NCBI GenBank assembly: GCA_022316685.1
Contig: JAKJHU010000005.1
Coordinates: 15,788,707 to 15,852,706 of the forward strand
DNA length: 64,000 bases
From: Progne subis subis
Taxonomy: Eukaryota > Chordata > Aves > Passeriformes > Hirundinidae
Reading direction: 5' to 3'
Shown one piece after another: positions 1 to 11,853 of this stretch. Position numbers and translations under genes: made by a program. The notes under the pieces are model-generated. The model worked only from the letters and a program-made list of their open reading frames with translations. It was not told where the DNA came from and searched no databases. Within the stretch, counting starts at the first letter, position 1, and every line of letters begins with the position of its first letter.

Positions 1-1909
1 CATGAAATGGGCCACAGGTCATCAGCTTTTAGAGTTCCACAAAAGTCCAAAATGAGCCTTACTCTGAGGGAAGCCTTATAAAGCAGGCATTTTGCAGTCC
101 TGGACATGGTTTTTCTACAGGCCAAACCCTGCAATTGCAGACCCACTTGAAGAGATGCTCACCACCCTCTTTGCCTTTGCTGCTTCTTCCTGTCCTCTTC
201 CCCATGGTGCTGGAGTTCACGGTCTGCTCTACTGTGATGAGTCAACTGTTTGGCTGGCTATGCTCCCAAGCAGATTTGTCATAGTGCTTGCTTTCAAAAC
301 CGATATCTATTTTCTTCCTTTTTCCTTTAAAATCGGATCATTCCCAGGTCTGGTTTGGAGTTCAGCCATCAAATTGTCACATCCAAGAGGAGGTAACTCC
401 TATCAAGCACGGAAGAAATCTCTTAACACTTCTCTGCTTTTAAAGAATTTGTGCCCTGGAAAAACACCCTGTTGTTAGATAAGAGGCAACCCAGAAAAGT
501 CACCATCCATGAAAAGTGGAGGGATATTTCAGGCCACACTGCTCTTCTAATAGACCTATTCAAATTCATTATCACTACATGATACAATCAGTCCAATATA
601 GTTATCAGGTTCTGGGGCTGTTTTCTTTTTCTGCCACTGACAAATAGGCCAAAGTAAACCAGGTCACTGATAAGACAGACCCCTGGGAAGATGCTCTGCC
701 ATGCTTGATGCATGGATAGGGCTTTTTCTTCATCACTCACATGACTTTGTCTTGCAGCATCTGTTTATTTTCCTTCTCCTTTCATTGCCTAAGTTTGAAA
801 GCAGCCTGAAATAGAATAGGATTTATGCTACAATCTGCAAACCCTGAACTTTTTATTTAGGAGATTCAAAGACTATAAGGCCGAGAGAGGCTTTTGGTAT
901 CCTCTTGTCTGACCTCTGCTACAACTAAGGCCATTAGCTTTCTCTGACTTAATTCTTGTTTGGTCTATCTACTGGAAAAACATCCAGTCTGGATTTAGGA
1001 ATTGCAAGTGGTGGAGAGAATTCATCACAACTCTCCATGAACTGTTCTTATGGTCAATTACCCCATCTGTTAAAAAATTTCCATTGTACTTCAGTTTAGA
1101 TTTGCTGAGCTTCAATTCCCAGACACTGGTGCTTGTCCTTGCTGTGTCTCTGTAACCCTAGATTTCCATCCAGAGTCATCTCAAAGAATGGGATGGTAGT
1201 TAGGCACATAAACATATCACTTAGAGATATTTTCAGTCATTATTGTGCCCTGAGCAAAAATGGAGTCTGAACAGAGTCAGGAGGTTTTCTGACAGAAACA
1301 GATTAAAATTTGTTATCATTCTGAATATTTGCATTTGTGGCATTTGAATTACAGGCATATGATTTTCGAGTACCTGTGGACATGTAACTCCCACTTTTAA
1401 GGATGACTGGGTGCATTTTCAAAAGAGAAATGGCCTCTTACCCAGAATTGCAGAGGGTCCACAGAGGGTCCAGCTGTCAGCTGAATTAAATCAATACATT
1501 TTATTTGCAAAGCAAATTCAGCACATATAAGAGGCCAAAGTGAATTCAGATATCATAGTTTTGATGCTACACACTTATTAATTAGAGCTGATAAATGGAC
1601 TTGAGATCTGTCTCTAAAAGGTGTTGTCATATTATTACAAGATGTTTCTATTATGTGATGACCCCTTCCCTTCCCTGAGGATGCTCTGACGAATGCTGTC
1701 CAGACCAAGATGGCAAAGCTGGATTGGAGTGAAAAGGCTCAGCCGAGGCCCTACAATTTGCCTTTTAAATTGTTCTTTCTGACAGTATTTTGTAACTCCA
1801 CCCCTTCTAGGGAAACATCCACTGAGCCACATTTACTTCAGATGATGCCTCCTGATCTGGTTACATGTAACATTTCCATGGGAACTGTCATGGATCAATT
1901 GCTTTACCT

Positions 1910-1936
1910 GGGGCAGGGGGGACCTGGGGTGCAGGG
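1910..1936 (+). other. candidate G-quadruplex motif
   Basis: Four runs of three or more G (1910-1913, 1916-1921, 1926-1929, 1934-1936) are separated by loops of 2, 4 and 4 bases. This fits the usual G3+N1-7 rule for an intramolecular quadruplex on the plus strand. There is no promoter or gene context here, so any function is unknown. Confidence 0.6.
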
Positions 1937-4617
1937 CAGAGTGGATGTTTCCTAACAAATGCAGAAGTAGGCATTTGGACCTCTTTAATTCTGTGCATAA
2001 TTGTCCCCAGGCAGGAACAGCTGCTTTCTGCTTTGCTTTATTGGGTTGCTTAGTTCTGCAAGCTCATAAGGCCGGGACAGATTGCGATTTGGATGAGGGA
2101 CATTTTCCCCAGTGAATTATGCCACCAGCCAGTGAAAAACTGGCAAAGGCATGAGAAAATGCCCTGTGCCATGTGTCCACACCCACACAGAGGAAGGAGA
2201 GTGTCTGGTCTAGGAGGAAGCTGTGGTGGGTCGATGCCAGCTGGGAGTTTTCCTTCACAGATGATGACTCTGGGTAGCTGTTTTAGATTAGCCCACAGAA
2301 GGGGCAGTAAGGTGGAAACCTGGCCCACAGGTAGATCATGCTGACACTTCCATGAGGCTAAACTGGCTGCACCAGAGACAGCTCACCAGCATAGATCAGT
2401 TGACATGCTGGTGAAGAGAGCTAAATCCACACTTAGTGAGGACAGCAGTAAAAGTCTGTTGTCAGTTTTGCTACTTGGGTATAGTCCCCCCACTCCAACT
2501 CGTACGACAGTTTTTTTTCTTTCAGTGCTATTTGACAACAGTTTGGGAAGGACAATATTTTAATAACAAGAAAATTGAAATTTAGTTAATTTGCAGTGAA
2601 ACCCTCTAGTTGTTCCAAAAAATGATGCTAGATTATTCATTAAGAGAGGATCTCAACGCAATAAATCTGACGAGTATGCAGGGACAGCTTACCTTTTGAG
2701 GCAGCAGTTGGTTGGTTTGCGGGTTTTTTTCATCAGTAGTAGGAATTAATTCTACATGTGAATGAACAAGAATAATAATTATGCTCTGCAGTTAGAAGTT
2801 CCAGTGTTTTTTGTTTATTTAATAATTTTCTGGAATAGCTCACAGACATTGGCGCCCGTTGTCCAAATACTTCATTTAGATTCCACTTTATGGCTGTCCT
2901 GAAATGCAACTGGTCATCTGGCCGAAACCAGAAGGCAGCCAATTAAATTCATAGGAAAACATTAATCTGAGCTGAAGAATTCATAGCACATGTGTGCAAT
3001 CATTCCTCCTTTTACGTATGCTTTCTGTTCTTCCTCTGCTCCTGCTCCTCCAGCTGCCACCCCCCCGCTTCTTATTTCACCGGTCGAAGGAGAACGTGCC
3101 AACTCTAACAGTGCTGTCCGAGGGAAAGGAAAATTAACACCCGTTTTGCTTTTATGTGTTCAGGACTCAGTCCAAGAAGGCCACTAGAGTGAATGTTGGG
3201 TTTTCCCCCTGCTTTTACCAGGCCTGGGATCTGGCCCAAGCATTGTGTTGCCAGCATATATCAGCACACGGGTGTGAGGACAGAGGAGGCAGGAGCCAGG
3301 GCGTGGGTGGCAATGGATGAGACATGGGCTGGAAGGCAAGAATGAGATGGAGAGGGAGGGCTTGCAGGAGCAGAGGAGGAGAAGGGGGAAGTTGGGCGTG
3401 CTGGGAGCAGGAGCAGAGGTCTGGGATCATGAGGACATGCTCTCCCTGGGCCTGGAAGCTGAGCCTGGTCCCCTTACTTCTCTCCTGTCAGTGAACATCT
3501 GTGAACAATGGCTGGACATGCGTGTTTATTGTCTCCTTCTCCCTTCTGTGTCATTTTGTAGGAAGTGACCCAGCTCTGCTGTGAACTTCAGCAGGGGAGA
3601 GATGTGCTAGCTAGAGGAAGGTCGTGGTCTTCCAGGCAGCCAGGCTGGAGTCAGCTCGATTCCACCTCCATCTCAGGACAAAAAGGAAGGTTATGTTTTT
3701 CCAAGGAAAGGATTGCATCACAAAACAAAAAGTTAAGCATTTACCGTTTTGGAAATAAGGGCAAGGACGGTATTTGTACTCTCTCACTGAATTATAGTTT
3801 TACAGTGAAAGAGGAAGATAATCTCCAGAACTACTTCCTTAGGTGCAGTGGAAGATGGTAAACGAATGGTAAATAAAGTGGAAGAAGACTGGGGTTAAGG
3901 TGCCTAGTTAATATTCATAGCTAAAATTATTCTACCCATTGTCTATGCCACAATGCTCCTAAACAATGCTGAGTCCTGGATTTCCAAAATCGAGAATCTA
4001 GCCATTAAATAGATAATTATGTATTCCCCCATTAGCTGGGGTGCCTCACATGGTTCCTGGGCTGGACTTTCACAATTGCACAGGTGTTATCAAGAGTCAT
4101 GATACGAGCTTAAGAGGTGTTTTAAAAATGCTCCACACATTGGAGGATCAGATCCTGGCTGTTGCAGGGCCTGCTGTTCTCTGGGCATTCAGATTCTCCA
4201 GTTTAACTGTGAAGAGTTACATTGCTTACAGGTAACGAGTTTCACAGTATGGCATTGCATTGTCTCTCAGGTGAGAAGTGATCTGTACATGCATGGAAAG
4301 CTGTTTGAGTGTAGTAAAGTGCACAGGTATCAAGATTCACATATATGTATATGCCTCATAGATTATTCATGAACACTGGATGAGAGATAGTAGAAAAACT
4401 ATTCTGTGCCATCCATGAGGGTCCATGTGAATAAGGAACTCTGCCATAATAAAGCCATGATTACATTTAGTGCTTTTTAGCACCCTCATTGATGGACATA
4501 ATGAAGTAAGGTTGAATGGGGAAATACATTATCTTCTCAACACCAGAGGGAGCCCACCTGGGATATAATCCACTTATTGGCATAGGGAGTATGTTCTTTT
4601 CTGAATGTAGCTCCAAA

Positions 4618-4636
4618 TTTTTTTTTTTTTTTTTTT
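4618..4636 (+). repeat. poly(T) tract
   Basis: Nineteen consecutive T. It could be a plain homopolymer or the reversed A-tail of a very old retrocopy. No source element is recognisable on either side. Confidence 0.9.
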
Positions 4637-5450
4637 CCTCCCTGTTTGGCATTTGAGGACACACGCACAAGAACACCAAGGTTATATCCATTCAAAACAG
4701 ATCCATGCCACTTACACCCATGTGTATGTGTGTGTGTATAACCAAGATACGGGATGTAGTGTGCTGTATGCTTTTTGTTTTGATCTGGTTATTTAATTCA
4801 TAATTCAGTTGAGATCTTAGATACAAATGCTAAGTAGTTTTTTGGCTTGATGTCATACAAAGTTTTAACACAATGCTTTTGCTCATGGCCTCTGGCCAAT
4901 GTGTATGCCTTGCACATCATTTGTGGATGCTCTCAGGAAAGAATGTGCAGAATTGCATTTATTTTTTGGCATTATGAGTTGCATGAAAGCTACTTTAATG
5001 CTTATTCTAGGCCAGCTATTCAAAAAAATGTAATACTACTTGAATTTTATAAACAAGAGTTTAAACAGGGCTGGTTTATGTTATTGTTACTTACATTTTA
5101 CAAAGAAGAAGCAAACATACCGATCACCAGAAGTCAAATTCGTCTTTTGCTTCCTAACAAATGTATAAGTTACAGGTATGATGAAATCTTTTCTTACTGT
5201 TGTGCCCAATTGCTTCTGACAGAAAACACACAAACTGCAAACATTTCAACTCTCATTTAGTCAGAAGTTTTTGTGCTAATTTCAAAGGAAGCAGGAGGAA
5301 ATACAAATGTAAAGGACTGTTCATAGGGCAAAATCTACATAGATTGTAAGAAAGTATTCTGCAGGGATGGGCTTCATTTTCACTCTATAGATGTGAAATT
5401 CCTGTCAGTAAAAAACTTCTGACTGGTAATCTCTGCACTATTCTGCGGGG

Positions 5451-5644
5451 AAAAAAAGAAAAGAAAAGAAAAGAAAAGAAAAGAAAAGAAAAGAAAAGAA
5501 AAGAAAAGAAAAGAAAAGAAAAGAAAAGAAAAGAAAAGAAAAGAAAAGAAAAGAAAAGAAAAGAAAAGAAAAGAAAAGAAAAGAAAAGAAAAGAAAAGAA
5601 AAGAAAAGAAAAGAAAAGAAAAGAAAAGAAAAAAAAAAGAAAAA
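5451..5644 (+). repeat. (AAAAG)n microsatellite, about 35 copies
   Basis: Essentially pure pentanucleotide array, perfect between about 5458 and 5630, with A-rich degenerate edges. It is a homopurine plus strand with mirror symmetry, so it can in principle form triplex (H-) DNA. The 97-aa Phe/Ser/Leu frame on the minus strand across it is an artefact of the repeat. Length and purity suggest a young, length-variable locus. Confidence 0.98.
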
Positions 5645-7470
5645 GGCTTAGCCATTGTTCTTTCTACGTACAAAATTCAATGTTACAGCAGTTCCAAAGG
5701 GAGATGGCTGGGAGAGGTAAATGCTTTGGCTGCCTGGTTTGTAAAACAAATTTGAACCATGGTCAACTCCTGAAAACTAGTATTTAGAAGCTGAGATGTG
5801 GACCTCAGTCTGGACATACCTTCTCCATTTCAAAAGCTTTTCCCAAACTGCATGTTAGCTACTGACCTGATCCTGCAGTTCCTAGGTCCTGTCATAACTG
5901 GTGACATCATGACTGCAATAGTTTCTGGGAAATGTCACAGATTCTAGAAACAGAGGGAATTACCAGGTGAGATGTGTATATTCATTGATTTGTTCCTCAC
6001 AGGTTTGTCCTGGCAATCTCTTGTCTAGAATGAAGGGAAAAAAAACCATTGCTGAGGATCTTTGGGTTTAAGGTCGGCAATGCCCCTCTACTCACAACCC
6101 AAAGTGAGCACCACCTTCTCATCTTCAGGTTTTGGCTTGCTCAGAGGAACAGTGCTATAAAGTATAACAGAGGCTGCTCTAATTTACAGCTGTCTGCACG
6201 CTCTTTAGCAACCATCAGACAGGACTGCTAGCTTTCCCATATGTTTTTCTTCCTGCTTGCAGTCCAGCCATTGGCAGAAACTAAAGCTTAAGGAAAGGGA
6301 ATGGCTTGAAACAATCCTATTCAGAGTCAGTTTGTTCCTCCTCAAGCTAGCCTAGAGAGCTCAAAGCAGAAAGGAAAACTAATTAACAGTAACAACTTGG
6401 TCTGGTGACATTGGTGTGATAAATATCTGCAAAATTGCAGTAAATACTGAGAGCCAAGAAATATAGCGGTGATGTACGAAATGAAGAGTCCTTTGGACAT
6501 ATGGAGTGATGACAGCACGGGAGACTGTAAAGTGTTTTGTTTGGAAAGGAGCAGATCATGTACTAAAGCATCTTTTAGACATAAACTCTAGTAACAGTTT
6601 TAAAACACCAGCTATGCAATTGGTTTTGTAGTGAATTTCAGGTGTGTGTATAATTAGTTCTGTAAGAAGAGAAAATGAGGTAAGGAAACATTATGCTGAA
6701 GTACAGCCTTCAGTGACAGGGGCTTGATACCTCTACTAACTCAAGGTTATTGATTTAGAAACAAATACATCTTTAGATTTTCCTCTGAACAGGTGAAAAA
6801 ATCATCTAGAAATTACTAGAATATATTTTATGTAGTGTGAAAAGGACAAAAACCTCATTTTTTCACTTTAAAACTTCCCTGACTTCAGGAACTTTTGTCT
6901 TGATTACTTCAGGTGAAGTTTATTTTATTGAAGGTGAGTATGAAGATTGCTGAAAGAAATCTTATGGGAAAGCTTATTATTTTCTGACCATCGAAATACT
7001 TTTAATCCAAGTAGTCTGGAGTCAAATGCAGCTAAAAATTTATGTGCTTCCTCTCAATTTCCAAGTTGAGTGTTCCTGACATTTTGTACAATATTATTAC
7101 ATTGATTTTTTTAAAAAAAATATTTAAAATTTTTACATTTTCCCAGTTTCCTGTACTTCAGACTTCTTTTTTAAGCAGCTAATGCTGCTGTCTACTTCCA
7201 CGCTAAATTCTAGGAGCAAGCAGGTTAAAATCTCTCTATCAAATGCAAAGCTAAACACTGTAACCTATTTCAAGAAAAGGAGAGAATTCCATCAGGGGAT
7301 CCTCATCAGCAATAGTTTCTAAGGACCATGTTGAACAAGCAAGTGTGGAACGAAACAGATGTAAATTAACCTGTACTTAGGCAAGGGTGTGTTACAGATG
7401 ATCTCTGGAGAACCCTTGATTCCTGAAATACTTCTTATAATTCTAAAATATAAATAGAGAATCAAATTGT

Positions 7471-7514
7471 TTTTAAGTATCATAATTTCTTTTTTTTTAA
7501 GTATCATAATTTCT
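7471..7514 (+). repeat. short tandem duplication, 24-bp period
   Basis: A 20-bp segment at 7471-7490 is repeated exactly at 7495-7514 with four T between the copies. It looks like local slippage or duplication beside a T-rich run. Confidence 0.85.
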
Positions 7515-10500
7515 AGGGTTTGTTAGCGTAGCTAAAAATCTGTTTAGAGACACATCATGCTGCTATATTTAATGTGTTTTTTTATTTTTTTGGAATAGCT
7601 GCTGAAAAGAACTTTTCACTTGATGTTTTATGTAATGACCCAGTTGCCACTTTCATTAAGTCCTCTGGCGCTTTTTCAAAGGGTTAACCATTGCTAAACA
7701 AGCACAAAACAGCAGAGGTGTTGCTGTCACTCAGGCTTTGCTGCTCCCTGCCAGGCTGCTGCTTGCAAGATGAACAGCGTTGCAGCACAGTCTGAGAAGG
7801 TCTGAAAGCCGCTCAATTCTGGATACAGAAGCCGTGCTAAAACACAGCTTTGGAGATTTTTATATGCCATAATAGCAAGGGAAACAGCCCTCAGCATTTT
7901 TTGTGTGAGAGTTCAAGACATACGAAATCAGAGGAGGCCATCGAGAAAGGATGCACTGGCTATTAGCAAAAGGGAGTTAACAAGTGATGAAGTCAGGAAT
8001 GTGCTGATGTCTTTAAGCTGAATGAGGGGGATAAAGTGTGGGAAGTCACAGCTTTCTAGAAACAAAGCCACTGTTGGGTTAATTAACCGGGGTGGGATGT
8101 TTGCACATTTCGGGAAGGAAAGGAACTTCATTTGGTGCACGTTCAGTTTTGAGCAGCAGTTACGAAGGACTGTAGGGGAAGAAGTGTTTGGTACAGCTCA
8201 AACTGGCAGGAAGCCAAAGAAACTTGTCAGATATTTGTGAAAATAGGTTGCAGCTGCTAGGGCTAGGAGTGCTTCATGGTGTAAGCAGCACACTGGGTCT
8301 CAGTGAGAGCCCACACTGACTGTCCCCACGATTTCTGACAGTGCTCTGTCAGCCAGACGTCACATTTCACAAGTGGGGACTGGGTTTGATAAAAAGAAAT
8401 GCCACACAGCAGGCTTCCCACAGTGTGGCATCTCCTTCTGGCCTGACAGCGCCAGGTGAAGGACTCTGAGATTTCTTTTGAAGACAAACTCTATGTGCCT
8501 GTTTCTCTGTGCTTGCAGAATATGTATCTGCTCCCTGACATTTGACTCTACAGCAACATCCAAGCAAGCAGTTTCCCATTAACGGCAAATCAAAAGAGTT
8601 AATGTAACTACAAGCAATGTGCCCTGATACCAAGAAAGGTTAGAGATGACTCCTTTCTTTGACCAAGAAGTAGTGGCCATTCAACTCACACTCAAGTAAT
8701 TTTAAAAGGGTTGGTGCTTGTTTTTCTTTCAGTGCCATACTCTTTCTCATTCCTCTTCTTCCCTTGTTCCTTTGTAAACATTACACTGATAAACTTTATC
8801 TCAGAGTTTAATTTTCCTGCTAACTTTGAGGAAGGAAAAGATAGTATTTCCAAAAGTAATTTCTCTGTCTGCCTAAATACGTATTTAAAAACTTACCTGT
8901 CTGCAGGATTGAACAGATTAACCATCCTAGGTATATTATGTACTCTCCACCTCCAGAAAGAATACTCTTATGTTTTGGGGAAAAGAATAATTTTGAGACA
9001 GGACAAAAAGTCACCAAGATTTGGAGGTGGGGTGGGGGGTTTGGGGTTGTGTTCAGCTTCTATAATAATATCTGTTAAGCAACAGACTTACTAATAGCAT
9101 GACTTTGAATTTTAACAATTTTATATAATAATAGTTTTTATAACTTTTAATGTCCTGAGGGGTTGGTTTTGTTTTTTTTTTTTTTCTTGTAGTTTTAGGT
9201 GCTTTATGAGAAAAATACTGTTTTGTGAAAGTTTCAGTGTGTTTTCCTGACATCAGTAAGCATCACTATAGTACAGGTTTTAATCTTTCTCCTCTCAAAA
9301 ACACCTGTTTGTTTTTAAGAGGAAGAAGGGAAAAAAAGAAAGACTGGTGGTTTGCTTTTGTTGTTTTACCCTCATCTTAGTCCACAATATTAAAGTAAAG
9401 CAGTGTCTTTCTTACAGACATGTTGGTATCTGCATGCGGCTTTCATAGGTTGTGCAAGGCTGGAGTCAGACAGTGTTTATCATAATGGCTATGCCCATCC
9501 TAAGGCTTTCCATCATCCTGTGAAATTGGAACAAAATGTGCTGATGGGAAAGGAAAGGATCCTTTTTTCCTGCTTTAAAATACAAAATAAGCACAAAATT
9601 AATCAAAGGGACAGTTGCATTTCACTGTTTTTCAGTGCTCACATACTACAACTATTTATTAACATTTTATAATATCCTAAATATAAATCAGGAACTTTAC
9701 AGGCTGTGGAGATGAATCCTCGTACTGGTGCCTCAGCTGGAATGTATCACAATACCTGATTTACACCAGCTGAAGGTCCCTACTTTTGGATGAAGCTCAG
9801 ATGTTTCACCTCAACCCTATGTTCCGCCCTGCGAGCTACTTTGTACATTTATAAACTTATCTAAATGTGACTAATGACATTTCCACATGCCCATCAATGC
9901 ATGTTTTCTTTTTCTCTTTCAAACCTGCTTAAAGTGGAAGAGACAAAAATCCAGGAGAAGGACTGCCTGCCTTTTTTATCTAGCCTGCCAAGGGGCACAG
10001 ACAGGAGAATGTAGATGAAGCTCCTCCTCCCGCTTTCGGGACAGAGAATTAAGGCAGATCTAGATGGAGAAGATGAAGAAGGTGAAAAGCTTTTTTTCCT
10101 TCCCTTCTTTCCTTATTCCTCTTCCCTTTTTTAAACATCTAGTCTCCTTGAACTGAAGGACTGATGTTTTTATCTCCATTTTTTCCTCCACTCCATCATG
10201 CAAAGAGTTATTCCAAAATCACTTGGCAGCTGTAAGACAAGCTATTTCCTAACCCTCAAAATAACTTTTGTTTTGAATAGTTCCCAACTCCTTAAAAATG
10301 CATCCACATGTATGCGTGTTTTGCATGGGAAAGAAGACTTATAGAAGTAAATATTAATGGTTAATGGCTGCTAAAATCCTGCTACAATAATTATAAAAAT
10401 TTAGGCTCTTTCTGTGTGGAAAGTTCTAGGTATTAATCAGTATCCATTTGTGATGTAAACTGTGCAAGCACTAAGAAACAGGTAGTCCTAATCCCAAATT

Positions 10501-11173
10501 TCTGTTGTCTGGACAGAAAGGGTGGGTGGGTCTGTTAGACCCCCAAGTTCAAAATGGGGAAGGGAATTTATTCCTTGCTACAGTCTGAAAAGACCTTTTA
10601 AATAGTTTTTGGCTACCAACCACATAAACAGTAACACCAAGACTGGCATACACAATGCAAAATAAAACCATGGGGGTGCAGTTTGCCTGGTTTTGTTTGA
10701 CAGCCTCACTTCAGTAACTAGCTGAGGGCCAATGCACGTTGTTAAACACTTCTTTTACTTTTTGTCTGCTCACAGGCTGCTTGAGCACAGACCCGACAGG
10801 AGTTTTCTTCCTAGCAGTAGTCCATTGTAAACTCAGTTACTTCCTCACTGTGGTTGTAACCAATTCTTGCCACTTTCATAAAAACAGAGACAACTTTCAT
10901 ATTCCTCTTTGAAAATTCACTAGAGGAATTACAGCAGGAGAAATAAGAGAAAAATAGACTTTAGAAAAGAAAAGACACATATACTTGGTGAAAACCAGGG
11001 AGTGGCAAATAAGGCTGGCCTTTTTTTTTTGCATGTAGACATAGTATTTCTTGTTTTTTCCAAAGCACAAAAAATTATGGATAACCCTACCAACATTTCC
11101 ATAGTAGAAAGTGTCTTTCCTCTTCAGGGTATTAAGTGGAGAGATTTCTTGCTGGAGAATGAATGATGCAATG

Positions 11174-11176
<3 letters not shown>

Positions 11177-11206
<30 letters not shown>
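11177..11206 (+). repeat. poly(A) tract, 30 A
   Basis: A pure run of 30 A. It could mark the tail of a retrocopy, but nothing upstream resembles a transcript or a known repeat, and I saw no clear flanking target-site duplication. It is recorded as a homopolymer only. Confidence 0.95.
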
Positions 11207-11209
<3 letters not shown>

Positions 11210-11831
11210 GAGTTTGCTTATTTCTCAACAGTTATCATATTTTTCTTCTTAAACTAACTCTTCCTGCCTAAAGAGACTCTGGGGATTCCCAGCCTTCCTT
11301 CCCTTTCAAAATGGAACTGTGAAAAGCCGTTGTTTTTCTCCTTCCCCTGGGTTTGTTAATGTCTAAGGCTTATCATCCTCTTCCCCTTTGTGAAAGCTGA
11401 AGGATCTGAAAACTCAACACTACTCAAGGAAAGAGAGAGGCTTCCATGTGTGTCAGGATCCTCTTCACAAACATATTAAAAAAATTACCTTTATTGCTGA
11501 TTTCAGCAGATCTCCAGCCTACAGATTGATTGTTTCTAATTAGCTCTTCCCAAATCATTAATAAATAAAATGTGTTATGTAAATGTTCATGACTTGATAA
11601 GACCAGTTCAAAGTAAAAACTAATAGAAGGTAGAGTTAACTAAGAAAAAACAAGGCCAGGAAAAGGTGTAAAGACATCAGCAAGTATTTGACTGTGATGC
11701 ATCATTAGACTGGAAAAGTTGAACCATTTAACCTCTGGAGGACTTTTCCAACATGATTTTTTCCCATGATCCAAAAAATGTTGGACTTTCTCATCCTGCA
11801 AGATTGCCTCCAAAACAAAATGCCCATTTAA

Positions 11832-11853
11832 TTTTTTTTTTTTTTTTTTTTTT
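11832..11853 (+). repeat. poly(T) tract
   Basis: Twenty-two consecutive T followed by a C run. No associated element is recognised. Confidence 0.95.

Larger units (their letters stand above)
1..5450. other. unique non-coding DNA, no gene seen
   Basis: AT-rich sequence with no recognisable exon, RNA gene or interspersed repeat. The longest reading frames (128 aa at 92-478 and 137 aa at 4847-5260, both plus strand) have no domain, signal or family resemblance that I recognise. Their lengths are what random sequence of this composition produces. A purine/G-rich patch lies at about 3290-3430, and a 19-T tract at 4618-4636 is followed by a short TG-rich stretch at 4722-4740. Confidence 0.7.

Noticed and set aside
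4847..5260. 137-aa open frame, the longest non-repeat frame in the first 40 kb
   Set aside because: No recognisable domain, no Kozak or exon context. With a stop frequency near 1 in 18 codons, a few frames above 130 aa are expected in 64 kb on six frames.
5451..5644. CRISPR-like or satellite array
   Set aside because: A simple 5-bp microsatellite has no repeat-spacer structure. Nothing in the window suggests a prokaryotic or phage origin.
11177..11206. Poly(A) tail of a processed pseudogene or retrocopy
   Set aside because: No transcript-like sequence upstream and no visible target-site duplication.
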